The notes below the pieces were generated by a model. It worked only from the letters and a program-made list of their open reading frames with translations, was not told where the DNA came from and made no database searches. The translations under genes and the position numbers were made by a program. A DNA stretch of 40,190 bases from Candidatus Omnitrophota bacterium (GTDB lineage: Bacteria > Omnitrophota > Omnitrophia > Omnitrophales > Aquincolibacteriaceae): positions 1-40,190 of the forward strand of contig VFQY01000012.1 in the NCBI GenBank assembly GCA_018883425.1, in the 5' to 3' direction. Below are positions 15,289-23,673 of the stretch, piece by piece (position 1 is the stretch's first letter; each line of letters starts with the position of its first letter).

Positions 15289-16461
15289 TTAACGCGCCTG
15301 GATCAGAGCAGAAAAAACGGTCTCGGCAAGCGCCCGCCCGCGGAAGGTCAGGGCCGCTCGTCCCTGCGAGATTTCGGTGAGGCCCGCGTCCGAGAGCCTT
15401 TTCAGAACGGGCCGGACCGCCTCGCCGATACGGGTAAAATCCGCCAGCGTGACACCTCGGTCAAGCCTCAAGCCGGTCAGCAAGTTCTCCCACTCGATAT
15501 CCTCGGGACTGAGCCGGTCCGAAACAGCCGGCTCCCACTCGGACGCTTCGCAGCGGCGCAGGTAGTCGGGCACGGTCTCCGCGAATTGCGAGCGGATCCC
15601 GTTCAGGTAACGGAAGGCTCCGGGACCCAGACCCAGATAGTCCTGATTTTCCCAGTAAAGCAGGTTGTGCCGGGATTCCCCGCCCGGCCGGGCAAAACTC
15701 AGCAGTTCATAATGCCGGTACCCCGCGGCCTCGAGCGCCGTCACCGCAGTTTCAAACATCGCGAAATGCTCGCCCTCATCGGGTAAACGAAGCCTGCCCT
15801 GGTTCTGCAGGATTCCGAACCGGGTCTTTTCATGAACCTCAAGATCATAAAGCGTAATCTGAGAAGGGGCCAAGGCAAGAGCTTGGTTCAGTGATTCCCG
15901 GAAAATCGCGGGCGTTTGACCCGGTAAGCGGAAGATCAGGTCGAGGCTGATATTCTCGATGCCGCCCGCCCTGAGCAGAGACACTGCCTCGCGGATTTGC
16001 TCCGCCCCATGCGGACGCCCCATGGCTTTCAGGAGCTCTTCCTGAAAAGCCTGCGCACCGACGCTGGCTCGGTTGACCCCCGCCGAGACAAACGCCTGCA
16101 CCTTTTCAGGAGAAACGTCCCCCGGATTGATTTCAACCGTGAACTCCCGGACTTTGTCCCAGATGAAAGATTTTTTCAAGAAGCCCACGGCCGCCGTAAA
16201 TTCATCCTCCGTAAGCTGAGACGGAGTCCCCCCGCCGAAATACACTGTCTCAAAGGCAAGGCGGCCGTATTGTTTTTCCGCCTGAAGGACTTCCCTCCTC
16301 AGGGCTTCAAGGAAACGCTCACGCTGAGGCGGCGTCCTGTCCAGGGTGATGACAAAATTGCAGTAGTGACATTTCACGCTGCAAAAGGGGACATGCACGT
16401 AGAGCCCGATTCTTCGGGCCGACGGAGAGCGCAGGTGTTCCTCAGGCATGCTGAAGCGCAT
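15289..16461 (-). CDS. hemW: Radical SAM protein HemW (HemN-like heme chaperone)
   Basis: HemW is a radical-SAM family protein that binds heme and delivers it to target proteins; it is often mislabelled as oxygen-independent coproporphyrinogen oxidase. The cluster motif is VHVPFCSVKCHYCNFVI, i.e. CxxxCxYCxF. It has F in the last position, as in HemW, rather than the extra cysteine of HemN. Further conserved parts are VYFGGGTPSQL, VEINPGDVSPEK, RASVGAQAFQEELLKAMGR and NISLDLIFRLPGQT, with the HemN C-terminal region (GLGPGAFRYLNG) near residue 280. Length (390) is normal. The ATG at 16461 overlaps the 3' end of the DUF4197 gene by 20 bases; a second ATG four codons in is an alternative. Confidence 0.93.
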   Translation of the reverse strand: MRFSMPEEHLRSPSARRIGLYVHVPFCSVKCHYCNFVITLDRTPPQRERFLEALRREVLQAEKQYGRLAFETVYFGGGTPSQLTEDEFTAAVGFLKKSFIWDKVREFTVEINPGDVSPEKVQAFVSAGVNRASVGAQAFQEELLKAMGRPHGAEQIREAVSLLRAGGIENISLDLIFRLPGQTPAIFRESLNQALALAPSQITLYDLEVHEKTRFGILQNQGRLRLPDEGEHFAMFETAVTALEAAGYRHYELLSFARPGGESRHNLLYWENQDYLGLGPGAFRYLNGIRSQFAETVPDYLRRCEASEWEPAVSDRLSPEDIEWENLLTGLRLDRGVTLADFTRIGEAVRPVLKRLSDAGLTEISQGRAALTFRGRALAETVFSALIQAR

Positions 16462-17194
16462 CGGTCAAAGTTTTTTCCTCTGACTCGGCGGACTTTGAAG
16501 TTTGCATTTCATGCCGCAAAACCTTCTCCCGTTCAGCCAGCGAATGAAAAAGACCTTCAAGAGCCTGAATCGTCACATAGTCCTCGATGGCGGGAAGCTC
16601 GTAAAGAGAGGCAACAGGAAGTTCTCTGTAATGCTGAACGACGGCGCGGTAACGGCGGGCCCCGTCATAGGAAGCGAGGGTGCGCGTCAAAACGGGGCGG
16701 TAAATCTCGATCAGCTCGTCTCTGAAACGGGCGCGGAAAAGCTCACTTGCGCTCGGGCCTTTATTCTTCAGGGTCTTTCGGGCGTCCTCGAACGTCATGG
16801 GTTCAAGCCTTTCCAGAAACATCGGCAAGGCTTCCGGCGAGGCCTGCTCAGCCGCTCGGTTCATGCTCAAAATCAAATCATCCAGACTGGCGCCCAACCC
16901 TGCTTTGCGCAGGACGGATTCAAATCGTCTGATTTTTTCGGGAAGCGCAATGCGAATGGATTTATTTTTAAGGTAGCCGTTCTTCCGGCCATTCATGTCC
17001 GCAGCCTGAAGCATGCCCGCGCGCAGGATTTCTTTGAGCTTCTGCGCAGCGCGCTCGTCGCTGTCCGTGAATTTTTTTGTGATCGAGAACTTGGGCAGGC
17101 CGTCAAAGATTCCGGCATGCAGAGCCGGCGAGGACGCAACAAAAGCAGCAAGCAGGACTGAAAGGCCTTTGAGAGGACGTCTGCCAAAGGACAT
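16442..17194 (-). CDS. Secreted DUF4197 protein
   Basis: The protein has a signal peptide (GRRPLKGLSVLLAAFVASSP, cleavage after ALHA) and the DUF4197 pattern. This includes the pair YLKNKSIRIALPEKIRRFES and LRKAGLGASLDDLILSMNRA, then AAEQASPEALPMFLERLEPM, TFEDARKTLKNKGPSASELF and YRPVLTRTLASYDG. The family is periplasmic or lipoprotein-like in proteobacteria and has no established function. The frame is open to 17257, but the ATG at 17194 places the signal peptide at the N-terminus and leaves 14 bases after the desaturase stop. The C-terminus is acidic and helical (AEREKVLRHEMQTSKSAESE). It overlaps hemW by 20 bases. Confidence 0.88.
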   Translation of the reverse strand: MSFGRRPLKGLSVLLAAFVASSPALHAGIFDGLPKFSITKKFTDSDERAAQKLKEILRAGMLQAADMNGRKNGYLKNKSIRIALPEKIRRFESVLRKAGLGASLDDLILSMNRAAEQASPEALPMFLERLEPMTFEDARKTLKNKGPSASELFRARFRDELIEIYRPVLTRTLASYDGARRYRAVVQHYRELPVASLYELPAIEDYVTIQALEGLFHSLAEREKVLRHEMQTSKSAESEEKTLTDALQHA

Positions 17195-17208
17195 AAAACC
17201 CCAAATTT

Positions 17209-18357
17209 TTAAGACAGGGCAGCCGGACGAATCGAAGAGCGAACCATCTTCAGCCAACGGCTTCGCTCAAGAATGAATGCCTTTCGGGCTTCCTGAATCC
17301 TGGCGATGGCATTTTCCACAATCTGTGCGGACGGCTTTAGTTTTTCCGCGAACATGAGCTGATGCTCGCGCGATACGCTCTCCCAAGACCGCAGAACCGA
17401 CGCTAAACGCCGGTATTGCTCTTGTAAACGTGCCGCGAGCTCCTCAGCACAGCGCGTTTTTCCCGGCTGATTGATCTGCTCGCTGACGCGCTGATTCTCT
17501 GCCATGAGACGGGCTTCCCAGATTCGGAAGTTCGAGACCTTTTTGAGGTCCCATGCCAGTCCCGCCTTAGCCAGCGAAGCGATCAGCCACTTGCTGGGGT
17601 CCCAATGATACCAGCGTATTCCGTTCCGATAATCACTGGGAAAGCGGTGATGAAAATTGTGATAGCCTTCCCCGTTCGTCAGATAGGCCACAAACCAGTG
17701 GTCTTTCGCGCTCGCGTGAACGTCGTAAGTCGCCGTACCAAACATGTGACAAACGGAATTGATGCAGAACGTGGCGTGATGAATGAAAGCCGTGCGGAAA
17801 CAGAAAGCCAGAAGAAAAGCGCCAAGCGCGTGGCCCGCCAAGGCCCCGATCAAAACCGGTACCACGATACCGGACCCGATGGCCCAGAGATGATACTTCT
17901 GGTGCTGATGACGGATCATCGCATTCTTTTCAAGGTCACGGACGTTCTCGTAGGGAACCCGGTGCTTCCAGAAGATAAGCCAGCCGATGTGCGCATAGAA
18001 GAAACCCTTCTGAATGCTGTAGGGATCCCGCTCTGTATCGACAAAACGGTGATGATCGCGGTGCTGGGCCGACCAGTCTAAGGCCGACTGTTCAAAAGCC
18101 GCCGCGCCGAAGAAGAGAAACAAAAACTGTAGCGCTGGATGCGCCTTGTAGGTCGCGTGGGAAAACAAGCGGTGATACCCTGCCGTAATACTGAGGCCGG
18201 TGGCCGCCATATAGAAAAGCGTGAGGGCAATCTCAAAAAAACTGATTCCGTTCCTAGCGACGTAAATCGGGCCTCCGATAAAACCCAGGACAGCCGTCAA
18301 AGAAAAAAAGACAAGATTGAGCCAAACAATTTTGCGTACTGAGGTCTGCGAGGTCAT
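17209..18357 (-). CDS. Membrane fatty-acid desaturase (delta-9 acyl-CoA/acyl-lipid type)
   Basis: This integral-membrane diiron enzyme uses O2 to introduce a double bond into a fatty acyl chain. All three histidine boxes are visible: GYHRLFSHATYK (HxxxxH), QHRDHHRFVDTERDPYS (HxxHH) and GEGYHNFHHRFPSDYR (HxxHH). Four hydrophobic spans surround them. The last ~110 residues (from RIWEARLMAENQRVSEQIN) are helical and charged, longer than in bacterial acyl-lipid desaturases, and may be a separate domain. I start at ATG 18357 with CCCGGAGA upstream; the frame is open to a TTG at 18378. The gene is followed after 14 bases by the DUF4197 gene. A second, unrelated desaturase type is encoded at 25384. 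Confidence 0.95.
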   Translation of the reverse strand: MTSQTSVRKIVWLNLVFFSLTAVLGFIGGPIYVARNGISFFEIALTLFYMAATGLSITAGYHRLFSHATYKAHPALQFLFLFFGAAAFEQSALDWSAQHRDHHRFVDTERDPYSIQKGFFYAHIGWLIFWKHRVPYENVRDLEKNAMIRHQHQKYHLWAIGSGIVVPVLIGALAGHALGAFLLAFCFRTAFIHHATFCINSVCHMFGTATYDVHASAKDHWFVAYLTNGEGYHNFHHRFPSDYRNGIRWYHWDPSKWLIASLAKAGLAWDLKKVSNFRIWEARLMAENQRVSEQINQPGKTRCAEELAARLQEQYRRLASVLRSWESVSREHQLMFAEKLKPSAQIVENAIARIQEARKAFILERSRWLKMVRSSIRPAALS

Positions 18358-18686
18358 AAATTCTCCGGGCCGGATCAAAATTTGAGAACGACTTCCGCGA
18401 AAAGTGACTTGAGGCGGATTCGTCTATGCGGCAGACACAGTTTAAATGAATTCGGCCTAAAAATCTCTAAGTTTTATAACGCTGCGGACCAAGCCCCAGA
18501 AAAAGCCGGCATTTTGATGGGTGAAAGCAGAAATTCCCGGAAACTCAGCGAAGGACCCCGGGCTCGCCGCAGAGTTCACTTTCGATCGTCCTTTGTTAGG
18601 CCTTCTTACCAGAAGCGGGAAAAACCCCCTCGGGCTCTTCACTGCGCGTGCATCCCTAGGAAAAACGGCGGGAAACAGATATTTCC
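18358..18686. other. Intergenic stretch, no gene supported
   Basis: About 330 bases upstream of the desaturase gene. The open frames here have no SD, no recognisable domains and unlikely composition, so I call no gene. The stretch presumably holds the desaturase promoter, but I cannot point to a convincing one. Confidence 0.5.
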
Positions 18687-18787
18687 AAAAAAAATCCGCC
18701 AGCGGCACGATTCGACACTCAAGATCGGCTCTTCGTTCGCTTGGAACGTCAGGACGTCTTAAGTTTCTACTCGCTGCGCTGGCGGAT
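18687..18787 (-). terminator. Nested-stem RNA structure ending in a U-run (terminator or small RNA)
   Basis: Read on the minus strand, an 11-bp perfect stem ATCCGCCAGCG (18787-18777) / CGCTGGCGGAT (18704-18694) is followed directly by seven more T (18693-18687). Inside it, ACTTAAGA (18764-18757) pairs with TCTTGAGT (18724-18717) through eight pairs including one G-U. At the apex CGTTC-CAAGC-GAACG (18748-18734) is a five-pair hairpin. The three stems are concentric, giving an RNA of about 100 nucleotides with an intrinsic-terminator end. It lies about 80 bases past the stop codon of the 1211-residue protein gene, so it is either that gene's elaborate terminator, a 3'-derived or independent small RNA, or a leader structure of the desaturase transcript. 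Confidence 0.65.
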
Positions 18788-18868
18788 CTCCTTATTCAGG
18801 TACTTCGTATTCGGGTTTCCTATTACCACGCTCTTAAAAACTCAATCTCCCAGCCGAACTGTGCCGAT

Positions 18869-21800
18869 TTAGCGGCCCTGACGATACGCGGTGACAGCAT
18901 TCAGGATCGCCTGATCTCCAGTGCTCACCGTTCGGTTACCGTCAAAATCGCACCGAGCGTCGTACATCCGCCGCATGACGAGCGTCGATAGCCGATTTCT
19001 GGCCGCGGTGATTTCATCGCGCGTCAACAAAAGATCATTGTTAATATCCGCAAGGAAATAGGCCCGAAGGTTGGCCCACTCCATCGGAGAAAGGTTGAAC
19101 TTCCACATATCCACATTCGATCTCAGTCCCGTATGCGTTCCCGTAAGCACCGCTAGATCCGCGGAATCAACGCGCCCGTCTCCGTTAAAATCCAGCTTAG
19201 GCACATATTTACTGTCCCGCACAGCTTCCCTGATGAGCGTCATCGACGAGCGGAGCTCAAAGATGATTTCCTGAGCTGTGAGAGCTCCATCCTGATTGCT
19301 GTCCAGCAAGACCCTCATTTTCAATCTCATCAGCTCATCCCGAGACATGGGCAGAGCCATTTGCCCGCTGCTGATCAGCGAATTCTTCATGTTGATAAGC
19401 AGCAGTGCATCTGCGGGTGCTACGGTACCGTCTCCATTGAGATCCATATTCAAATTCGCAGTACCGCCGTTCAGAGCCGTGATGATACGTTCTGCTGCTC
19501 GGCTGAGCCCAGGCGAAACCTCCTCCGCGGTTAAATTCATGTCCCCGTTGGTATCCACCAGCGAAAACACACGAAGCTGCTGGCGCACTTCAGAGGAAAG
19601 CGGAAACGCCGCATAGCTCGCCGGGGCCGCCCGCCTCAGGTCTGAGATGATTTGCAAATCGGCGCCGGTGAGAGCTCCGTCGCCGTTGAGATCAAGCTCG
19701 TTTCTGTAGAGAGTTCCAGGCGTCAAAGCAGATCGAATCTCCTCCTCCAACGATTTCAATCCAATCACCTCACTCGCCGTAAGAGCATAGTCCTTGTTCA
19801 TATCCAGCCGGACAAAAAGTCTCAAGGATATGAAGGCTTCGCGCCGCAGGACAGAATTGGCCGAGTAGGGAGTGTTTTCGGCAAGCCGTGTGTAGAGAGC
19901 ACCCAGCGCCGCAGAATCATCAGCATTAGTCGAGCCGTCACGATTCAGATCGCCCGACGGGAGCTTTTGATCAATTCGGGATTTAATGACCCCAAGCATT
20001 TCAAAAACCTCGCCCGCATCGAGCTGCGCGTCGGAGTTGCGATCCAAAGTCTTCAGGAACTGGGGAAGTTCCATATCGGCAATCCAGAATGGGGAAAGAT
20101 TAACAGTTTCGGAGGTTCTATCCGTGAGAACGATCGCTTTTCCTTCCATGAATAAAACGACTTGATAAGCGCCCGGAACTCTGTACTCGAGATTCCCGTT
20201 GATCGGTCGCACAATGACTCCTGATGAAGCAGCATCGGCTCCAAGGTAAGGCAAAAACGCTACACTTCCATCCGGAGACACATCGACAAGGTCGACTTGC
20301 ACCGTTGCCGCAGGGCTATCGGTGCTAACGCTTCCCAATTGGGTTTTTACTCCTGTTGTCAAATTTATAACATTGACGACCCTAGAGGCCCCATTTGACT
20401 CCGTTCCAATCGCATAATTCGGATTTGACGGAGCGACCCTGTAGCCCACAGGAATTGGGGTCTTCGCTCTCTGAAATGTGGAGAGATCAACGGTCTCTGT
20501 CGTGAGATTCGTTCTAACAGCAGCGTTTCCTTCTCGGAATGAAACGCTTTCATAGGCGCCATCAATGCTGTACTCACGAATACCGCCGATCTCTCGAATG
20601 GTGACGCTCGACGACGCACCGCCAAATCCAGAGTAAGTCAAAACCGCCGCTGTTCCATTCGGTGACACATCAATCACCGATACAGCCGCCCGGTTGGTCG
20701 TAACGCTTCCCAATTCGGTTTTTACTCCTGTTGTCAAATTTACAGCAAATGCTCTCATGGAGGGGCCGTTAAGCTCCGTTCCAATCGCATAATTCGGATT
20801 TGACGGAGCGACCCTGTAGCCATTCGGAACAGAAATGGCGGCCGCTGTGACCACGGGAGGTTGAGGGTTGACAACGGGCGTCTGCGAGGCGCTCGACTTG
20901 ATTCGCACATTAACTTCACTGCCGGAAATGTTGTAGCCGGATGCCCCGAAAGCAATGCTGACGACCTTGGTGACATCGATCGAATAGGTTAAGTTCTTCA
21001 CCGGGAAGGAAATCAGCTGCTCAGCATTGCTGACTTCAGGAAGTGCCGCATAAGCCTTCTTGCCCAATGCATCCGTCACGGTCATCACCAACGGCTGTTT
21101 CACGCCTCCTTCGAATGCATTCACCTGCCCGGAAATTCCAAAGACGAGATGGCTCATAGCGCTGAGATCAACCGGGGCACTGTAACTCAAGATCCCATCT
21201 CCTGAGTACCCAAACTGCTTGGTCGCAAGGCCTATCTTCACCACATCTCCGTTTTTCGTAATTTCTCCTGCATTGTCATTGGGTGAGGTTTTTATCGATA
21301 GCCCATTGGGCACGGGAAGATTAACTAGCCCTTTGTTTGCGTCGGTCAAGGCAGCTTTTCCGACTTCAGCAAGGTTTACTTTCGTGGGCAGCCAAACCTC
21401 GATCAAGCCGGGTCTGAAAACGTTCTCAGCGATAAAGAAAATCGATTTGATCCTGTCGCGCACGGAGGCCGGTATTGCCGTCAGCGGAATCCGGTAGAAA
21501 TTCTCGCTGTTCTCCCGAACGCCCGTCAGATAATGAACGTAGGTTTCACCCGTATCGGTTTTCAGCTCCAGCTTGATGCGCTCTGCGCTGGCCTTAAGCC
21601 CCAAAATGAGTTCGTCTCCGGAAATAAGGTCCTTGCTTCCGGGAGTGCGGAAGGAGTAACCGCCTCCGGCCCATCCTTCATAAGGGGCAGGATAAGCGAT
21701 CTTGAAACCCGAGGTGGTCTTTTCCGAGTAGAGCTGAGCCGGGAAGGACAGCAGATCCACGGTCAGAGAATCCTGATTCAGGACAGTAGCAAGCCCTCTA

Positions 21801-22504
21801 CCGGCCGATGCCGGGGCAGACGCCGGGGAGTAAACTTTATCCCTCATGGATATTTCCAAAACCCCTGAGCGGAAATCAGCCTCGACAACAAAGCCGACTT
21901 CGGTAATCCGGCTCATATCGATCCCGGTAAACACAGTGGTTGAAACGGAAAAAACTTTTTCGGCGGCCGCCTGAATGCCGTCAATATAAGCTGCGGCACG
22001 CTTTCCTTGAACGTCCGTAAGCTCGAGCTTGATTCGGGAAGCGTCACCTTTGAGACCGAACGTCAAATTCGAGTAGCCGCTCAAGCTGATGGACTCCTTC
22101 GCGGGTGTTCCCCAATCATCATAGACAAGAACACCTGCCGACCATCCCCTGTTGACCTTCGTATCAAAAATAAATCCGTATCCTGTGTGAGTTTTCTTTA
22201 AGCCTTCAGTCACAGTGCCGTTATCCAAAGCGAATAATCTTCTCGGTTCTGGCAATTCGGTTTTTTCAGGCGTCGGATTCTGAAGCGGTGATCCGCTCAA
22301 AAAATCCTCGTTCGGCTGGGTTGTCTGAACCTGCGCCCCGGAGGAACTTTCAGTTTGACTTGGGGACACCTGCGGGGTCTGCTGATAAAGCGGATTCAAG
22401 AGAGTGTCCGCGTGAGCGATTCGGCTCCCCGGCAAAATCTGGAGCGTGCAAAGCAAAAAAGAAAGCAATCTGGAAAAATTTGCCGCTTGATTCGGTTTTT
22501 TCAT
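18869..22504 (-). CDS. Large secreted protein with beta-sandwich modules, duplicated domain and ten calcium-binding loops
   Basis: The 1211-residue protein has a signal peptide (FSRLLSFLLCTLQILPGSRI, cleavage after AHA) and an ATG at 22504 with GAGGTG upstream. Residues about 85-240, 240-390 and 390-545 look like three related beta-sandwich modules (for example SLSGYSNLTFGLKGDASRIK, DELILGLKASAERIKLELK and SAMSHLVFGISGQ), reminiscent of carbohydrate-binding folds. Residues about 555-805 are two copies of a 125-residue unit starting GYRVAPSNPNYAIGTE. Residues about 815-1211 hold five ~79-residue repeats, each with two loops of the DxNxD type, such as DLNGDGALTGAD, DTNGDMNLTAEE and DSNQDGALTAQE. 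These are EF-hand/dockerin-like and predict calcium binding. No catalytic domain is recognised. It is probably a surface or extracellular binding protein. Confidence 0.9.
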   Translation of the reverse strand: MKKPNQAANFSRLLSFLLCTLQILPGSRIAHADTLLNPLYQQTPQVSPSQTESSSGAQVQTTQPNEDFLSGSPLQNPTPEKTELPEPRRLFALDNGTVTEGLKKTHTGYGFIFDTKVNRGWSAGVLVYDDWGTPAKESISLSGYSNLTFGLKGDASRIKLELTDVQGKRAAAYIDGIQAAAEKVFSVSTTVFTGIDMSRITEVGFVVEADFRSGVLEISMRDKVYSPASAPASAGRGLATVLNQDSLTVDLLSFPAQLYSEKTTSGFKIAYPAPYEGWAGGGYSFRTPGSKDLISGDELILGLKASAERIKLELKTDTGETYVHYLTGVRENSENFYRIPLTAIPASVRDRIKSIFFIAENVFRPGLIEVWLPTKVNLAEVGKAALTDANKGLVNLPVPNGLSIKTSPNDNAGEITKNGDVVKIGLATKQFGYSGDGILSYSAPVDLSAMSHLVFGISGQVNAFEGGVKQPLVMTVTDALGKKAYAALPEVSNAEQLISFPVKNLTYSIDVTKVVSIAFGASGYNISGSEVNVRIKSSASQTPVVNPQPPVVTAAAISVPNGYRVAPSNPNYAIGTELNGPSMRAFAVNLTTGVKTELGSVTTNRAAVSVIDVSPNGTAAVLTYSGFGGASSSVTIREIGGIREYSIDGAYESVSFREGNAAVRTNLTTETVDLSTFQRAKTPIPVGYRVAPSNPNYAIGTESNGASRVVNVINLTTGVKTQLGSVSTDSPAATVQVDLVDVSPDGSVAFLPYLGADAASSGVIVRPINGNLEYRVPGAYQVVLFMEGKAIVLTDRTSETVNLSPFWIADMELPQFLKTLDRNSDAQLDAGEVFEMLGVIKSRIDQKLPSGDLNRDGSTNADDSAALGALYTRLAENTPYSANSVLRREAFISLRLFVRLDMNKDYALTASEVIGLKSLEEEIRSALTPGTLYRNELDLNGDGALTGADLQIISDLRRAAPASYAAFPLSSEVRQQLRVFSLVDTNGDMNLTAEEVSPGLSRAAERIITALNGGTANLNMDLNGDGTVAPADALLLINMKNSLISSGQMALPMSRDELMRLKMRVLLDSNQDGALTAQEIIFELRSSMTLIREAVRDSKYVPKLDFNGDGRVDSADLAVLTGTHTGLRSNVDMWKFNLSPMEWANLRAYFLADINNDLLLTRDEITAARNRLSTLVMRRMYDARCDFDGNRTVSTGDQAILNAVTAYRQGR
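20326..20821 (-). repeat. Recent 375-bp tandem duplication inside the large secreted protein gene
   Basis: Two DNA blocks recur at exactly 375 bases. 20326-20367 matches 20701-20742 with one mismatch in 42, and 20399-20446 matches 20774-20821 with none in 48. They encode the GYRVAPSNPNYAIGTE and LTTGVKT(E/Q)LGS segments of neighbouring 125-residue units. The DNA between the blocks has diverged much more. Confidence 0.9.
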
Positions 22505-22564
22505 GGGGCACCTCGTGATGTTGTCTTTTCTTGGAATTATTCCGATACTTCGATCGACGAGGCG

Positions 22565-22593
22565 GAGCTTATTCCATAAAAGGCTTTTGTCAA
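22565..22593 (-). promoter_or_regulatory. Possible promoter of the large secreted protein gene
   Basis: On the minus strand TTGACA (22593-22588) is a perfect -35 hexamer, with TAAGCT (22570-22565) 16 bases on as a weak -10. It sits about 60 bases before the ATG at 22504 in an AT-rich stretch. The -35 is convincing, the -10 is not. Confidence 0.35.
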
Positions 22594-22701
22594 TACTAAA
22601 TAAATGTTTTTTTAAACTATTTTTTAAACGGCTGGGTTTATTGGGAATTTATCGTATCTTACTTTTAATGCATGCCTTACAACAGGTCTATCGATGATCT
22701 T

Positions 22702-22745
22702 GGAAAATCGCTTTTAATCTTTTCTCTAAACGGAAAGTCGCTTTT
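22702..22745. repeat. 14-bp direct repeat in the upstream region of the large secreted protein gene
   Basis: GGAAAATCGCTTTT (22702-22715) and GGAAAGTCGCTTTT (22732-22745) match at 13 of 14 positions and are spaced 30 bases apart, about three helical turns. They lie some 110-150 bases upstream of the putative promoter at 22565-22593. Paired sites for a regulator are a reasonable guess. The rest of the ~310-base gap (22505-22813) is AT-rich with no gene seen. Confidence 0.4.
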
Positions 22746-22813
22746 GAGGTGTGTCCGCGGGGAACTGCTTGAGGAATCTACGGGATACATGAGCTGCGGG
22801 GCGGGAAAAGGCA

Positions 22814-23626
22814 TCAGGAGCTTGGCTTGGGTGCTCTAAAATCCGTACTTTCGAAGATTTTATCGGCGGAATCCGGGATAAACCCCTCAAAAAGATTGCC
22901 GTCTTTACCGGGGTAGCGGCGCGCAAATTCATAATAGCAGGCCGGAATCACCGCTGTCCTGTCGGAAAAAAGAGTTTCTACGGGTTGAGCCATCGTGGAC
23001 GATTGTTCGAGAAAAACAGCCGATGATCCCTTGATCTCTCCCCCTCGTTCGTTCAGGGGAAAACCGAGGCCCTTGATAAAAGCGTTGAGTGCGGCTAAAT
23101 CGCTGAAGGTCTTGAGCGCATTAAAGAAAACGGTGAAATGATTAACGCGGAAACCCAAGGCAGCCATCCACGCCGCGTATTCACTCTCACGAAGTAAAGC
23201 CTGATACTGAGGCCAGCTGACAGGTTTCCACAGCGGTCCTGAGATCAAATTATCCGTACCGGAAAACTTCGGCATCTGACTGAGAAGCTCTCCCAGAAAA
23301 TCCTGGGCCGCCGGTGTCAATTCGCGCAGTTCGAGAGCGCTGATAAACACCTTGGGCAAACCGGCCTCAGGCGGCGCGTAATAGCGGGCCTTTAATTTCT
23401 TTTCTTTGAAACGGTAATCTTCCGCGGCTCTGTAGCCCAGTTTTTCAAACGGCCCGGCCAAAACCTCGATCCCGCATCCGGGAGCGTCGAAAGTTCTGAA
23501 AGCCACATGGTCGTTGACGACATGCTCCCCCCGCGCCTCCAAGGCCCGGCGTATGACGCCGGCCTGGCGATTCATCGCGGAGTAATCCTCCCAGAGCCTG
23601 TCAAAAAGATTTTTGAGCTCCTTCAT
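22814..23626 (-). CDS. DUF1338 (2-oxoadipate dioxygenase/decarboxylase-like, HglS family) protein
   Basis: The 270-residue protein shows the DUF1338 pattern: NDHVAFRTFDAPGCGIEVLA with the first metal-ligand histidine (NDHVAFRT), LPKVFISALELRELTPAAQD, and FRVNHFTVFFNAL with the second histidine. A late glutamate in the YYEFARRYP region would complete the metal site. Characterised members are Fe(II) enzymes that convert 2-oxoadipate to 2-hydroxyglutarate in lysine catabolism using O2. This one is shorter than the ~460-residue HglS, like several plant and bacterial relatives, so the substrate is open. ATG 23626 has GGGAGGTG five bases upstream. No lysine-degradation genes are nearby. Confidence 0.85.
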   Translation of the reverse strand: MKELKNLFDRLWEDYSAMNRQAGVIRRALEARGEHVVNDHVAFRTFDAPGCGIEVLAGPFEKLGYRAAEDYRFKEKKLKARYYAPPEAGLPKVFISALELRELTPAAQDFLGELLSQMPKFSGTDNLISGPLWKPVSWPQYQALLRESEYAAWMAALGFRVNHFTVFFNALKTFSDLAALNAFIKGLGFPLNERGGEIKGSSAVFLEQSSTMAQPVETLFSDRTAVIPACYYEFARRYPGKDGNLFEGFIPDSADKIFESTDFRAPKPSS

Positions 23627-23673
23627 ACCGCACCTCCCGAAACGTCAGCTCTCAGAACAAGCATACCCTAAAA

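Noticed and set aside
15289-16461. Oxygen-independent coproporphyrinogen III oxidase (HemN)
   Set aside because: The cluster motif is CxxxCxYCxF without the extra cysteine of HemN, and the protein is of HemW length; HemW fits better.
18382-18991. Two plus-strand open frames opposite the desaturase/secreted-protein intergenic region
   Set aside because: One runs into the antisense of a well-supported gene and both cross the terminator-like RNA; no domain or SD.
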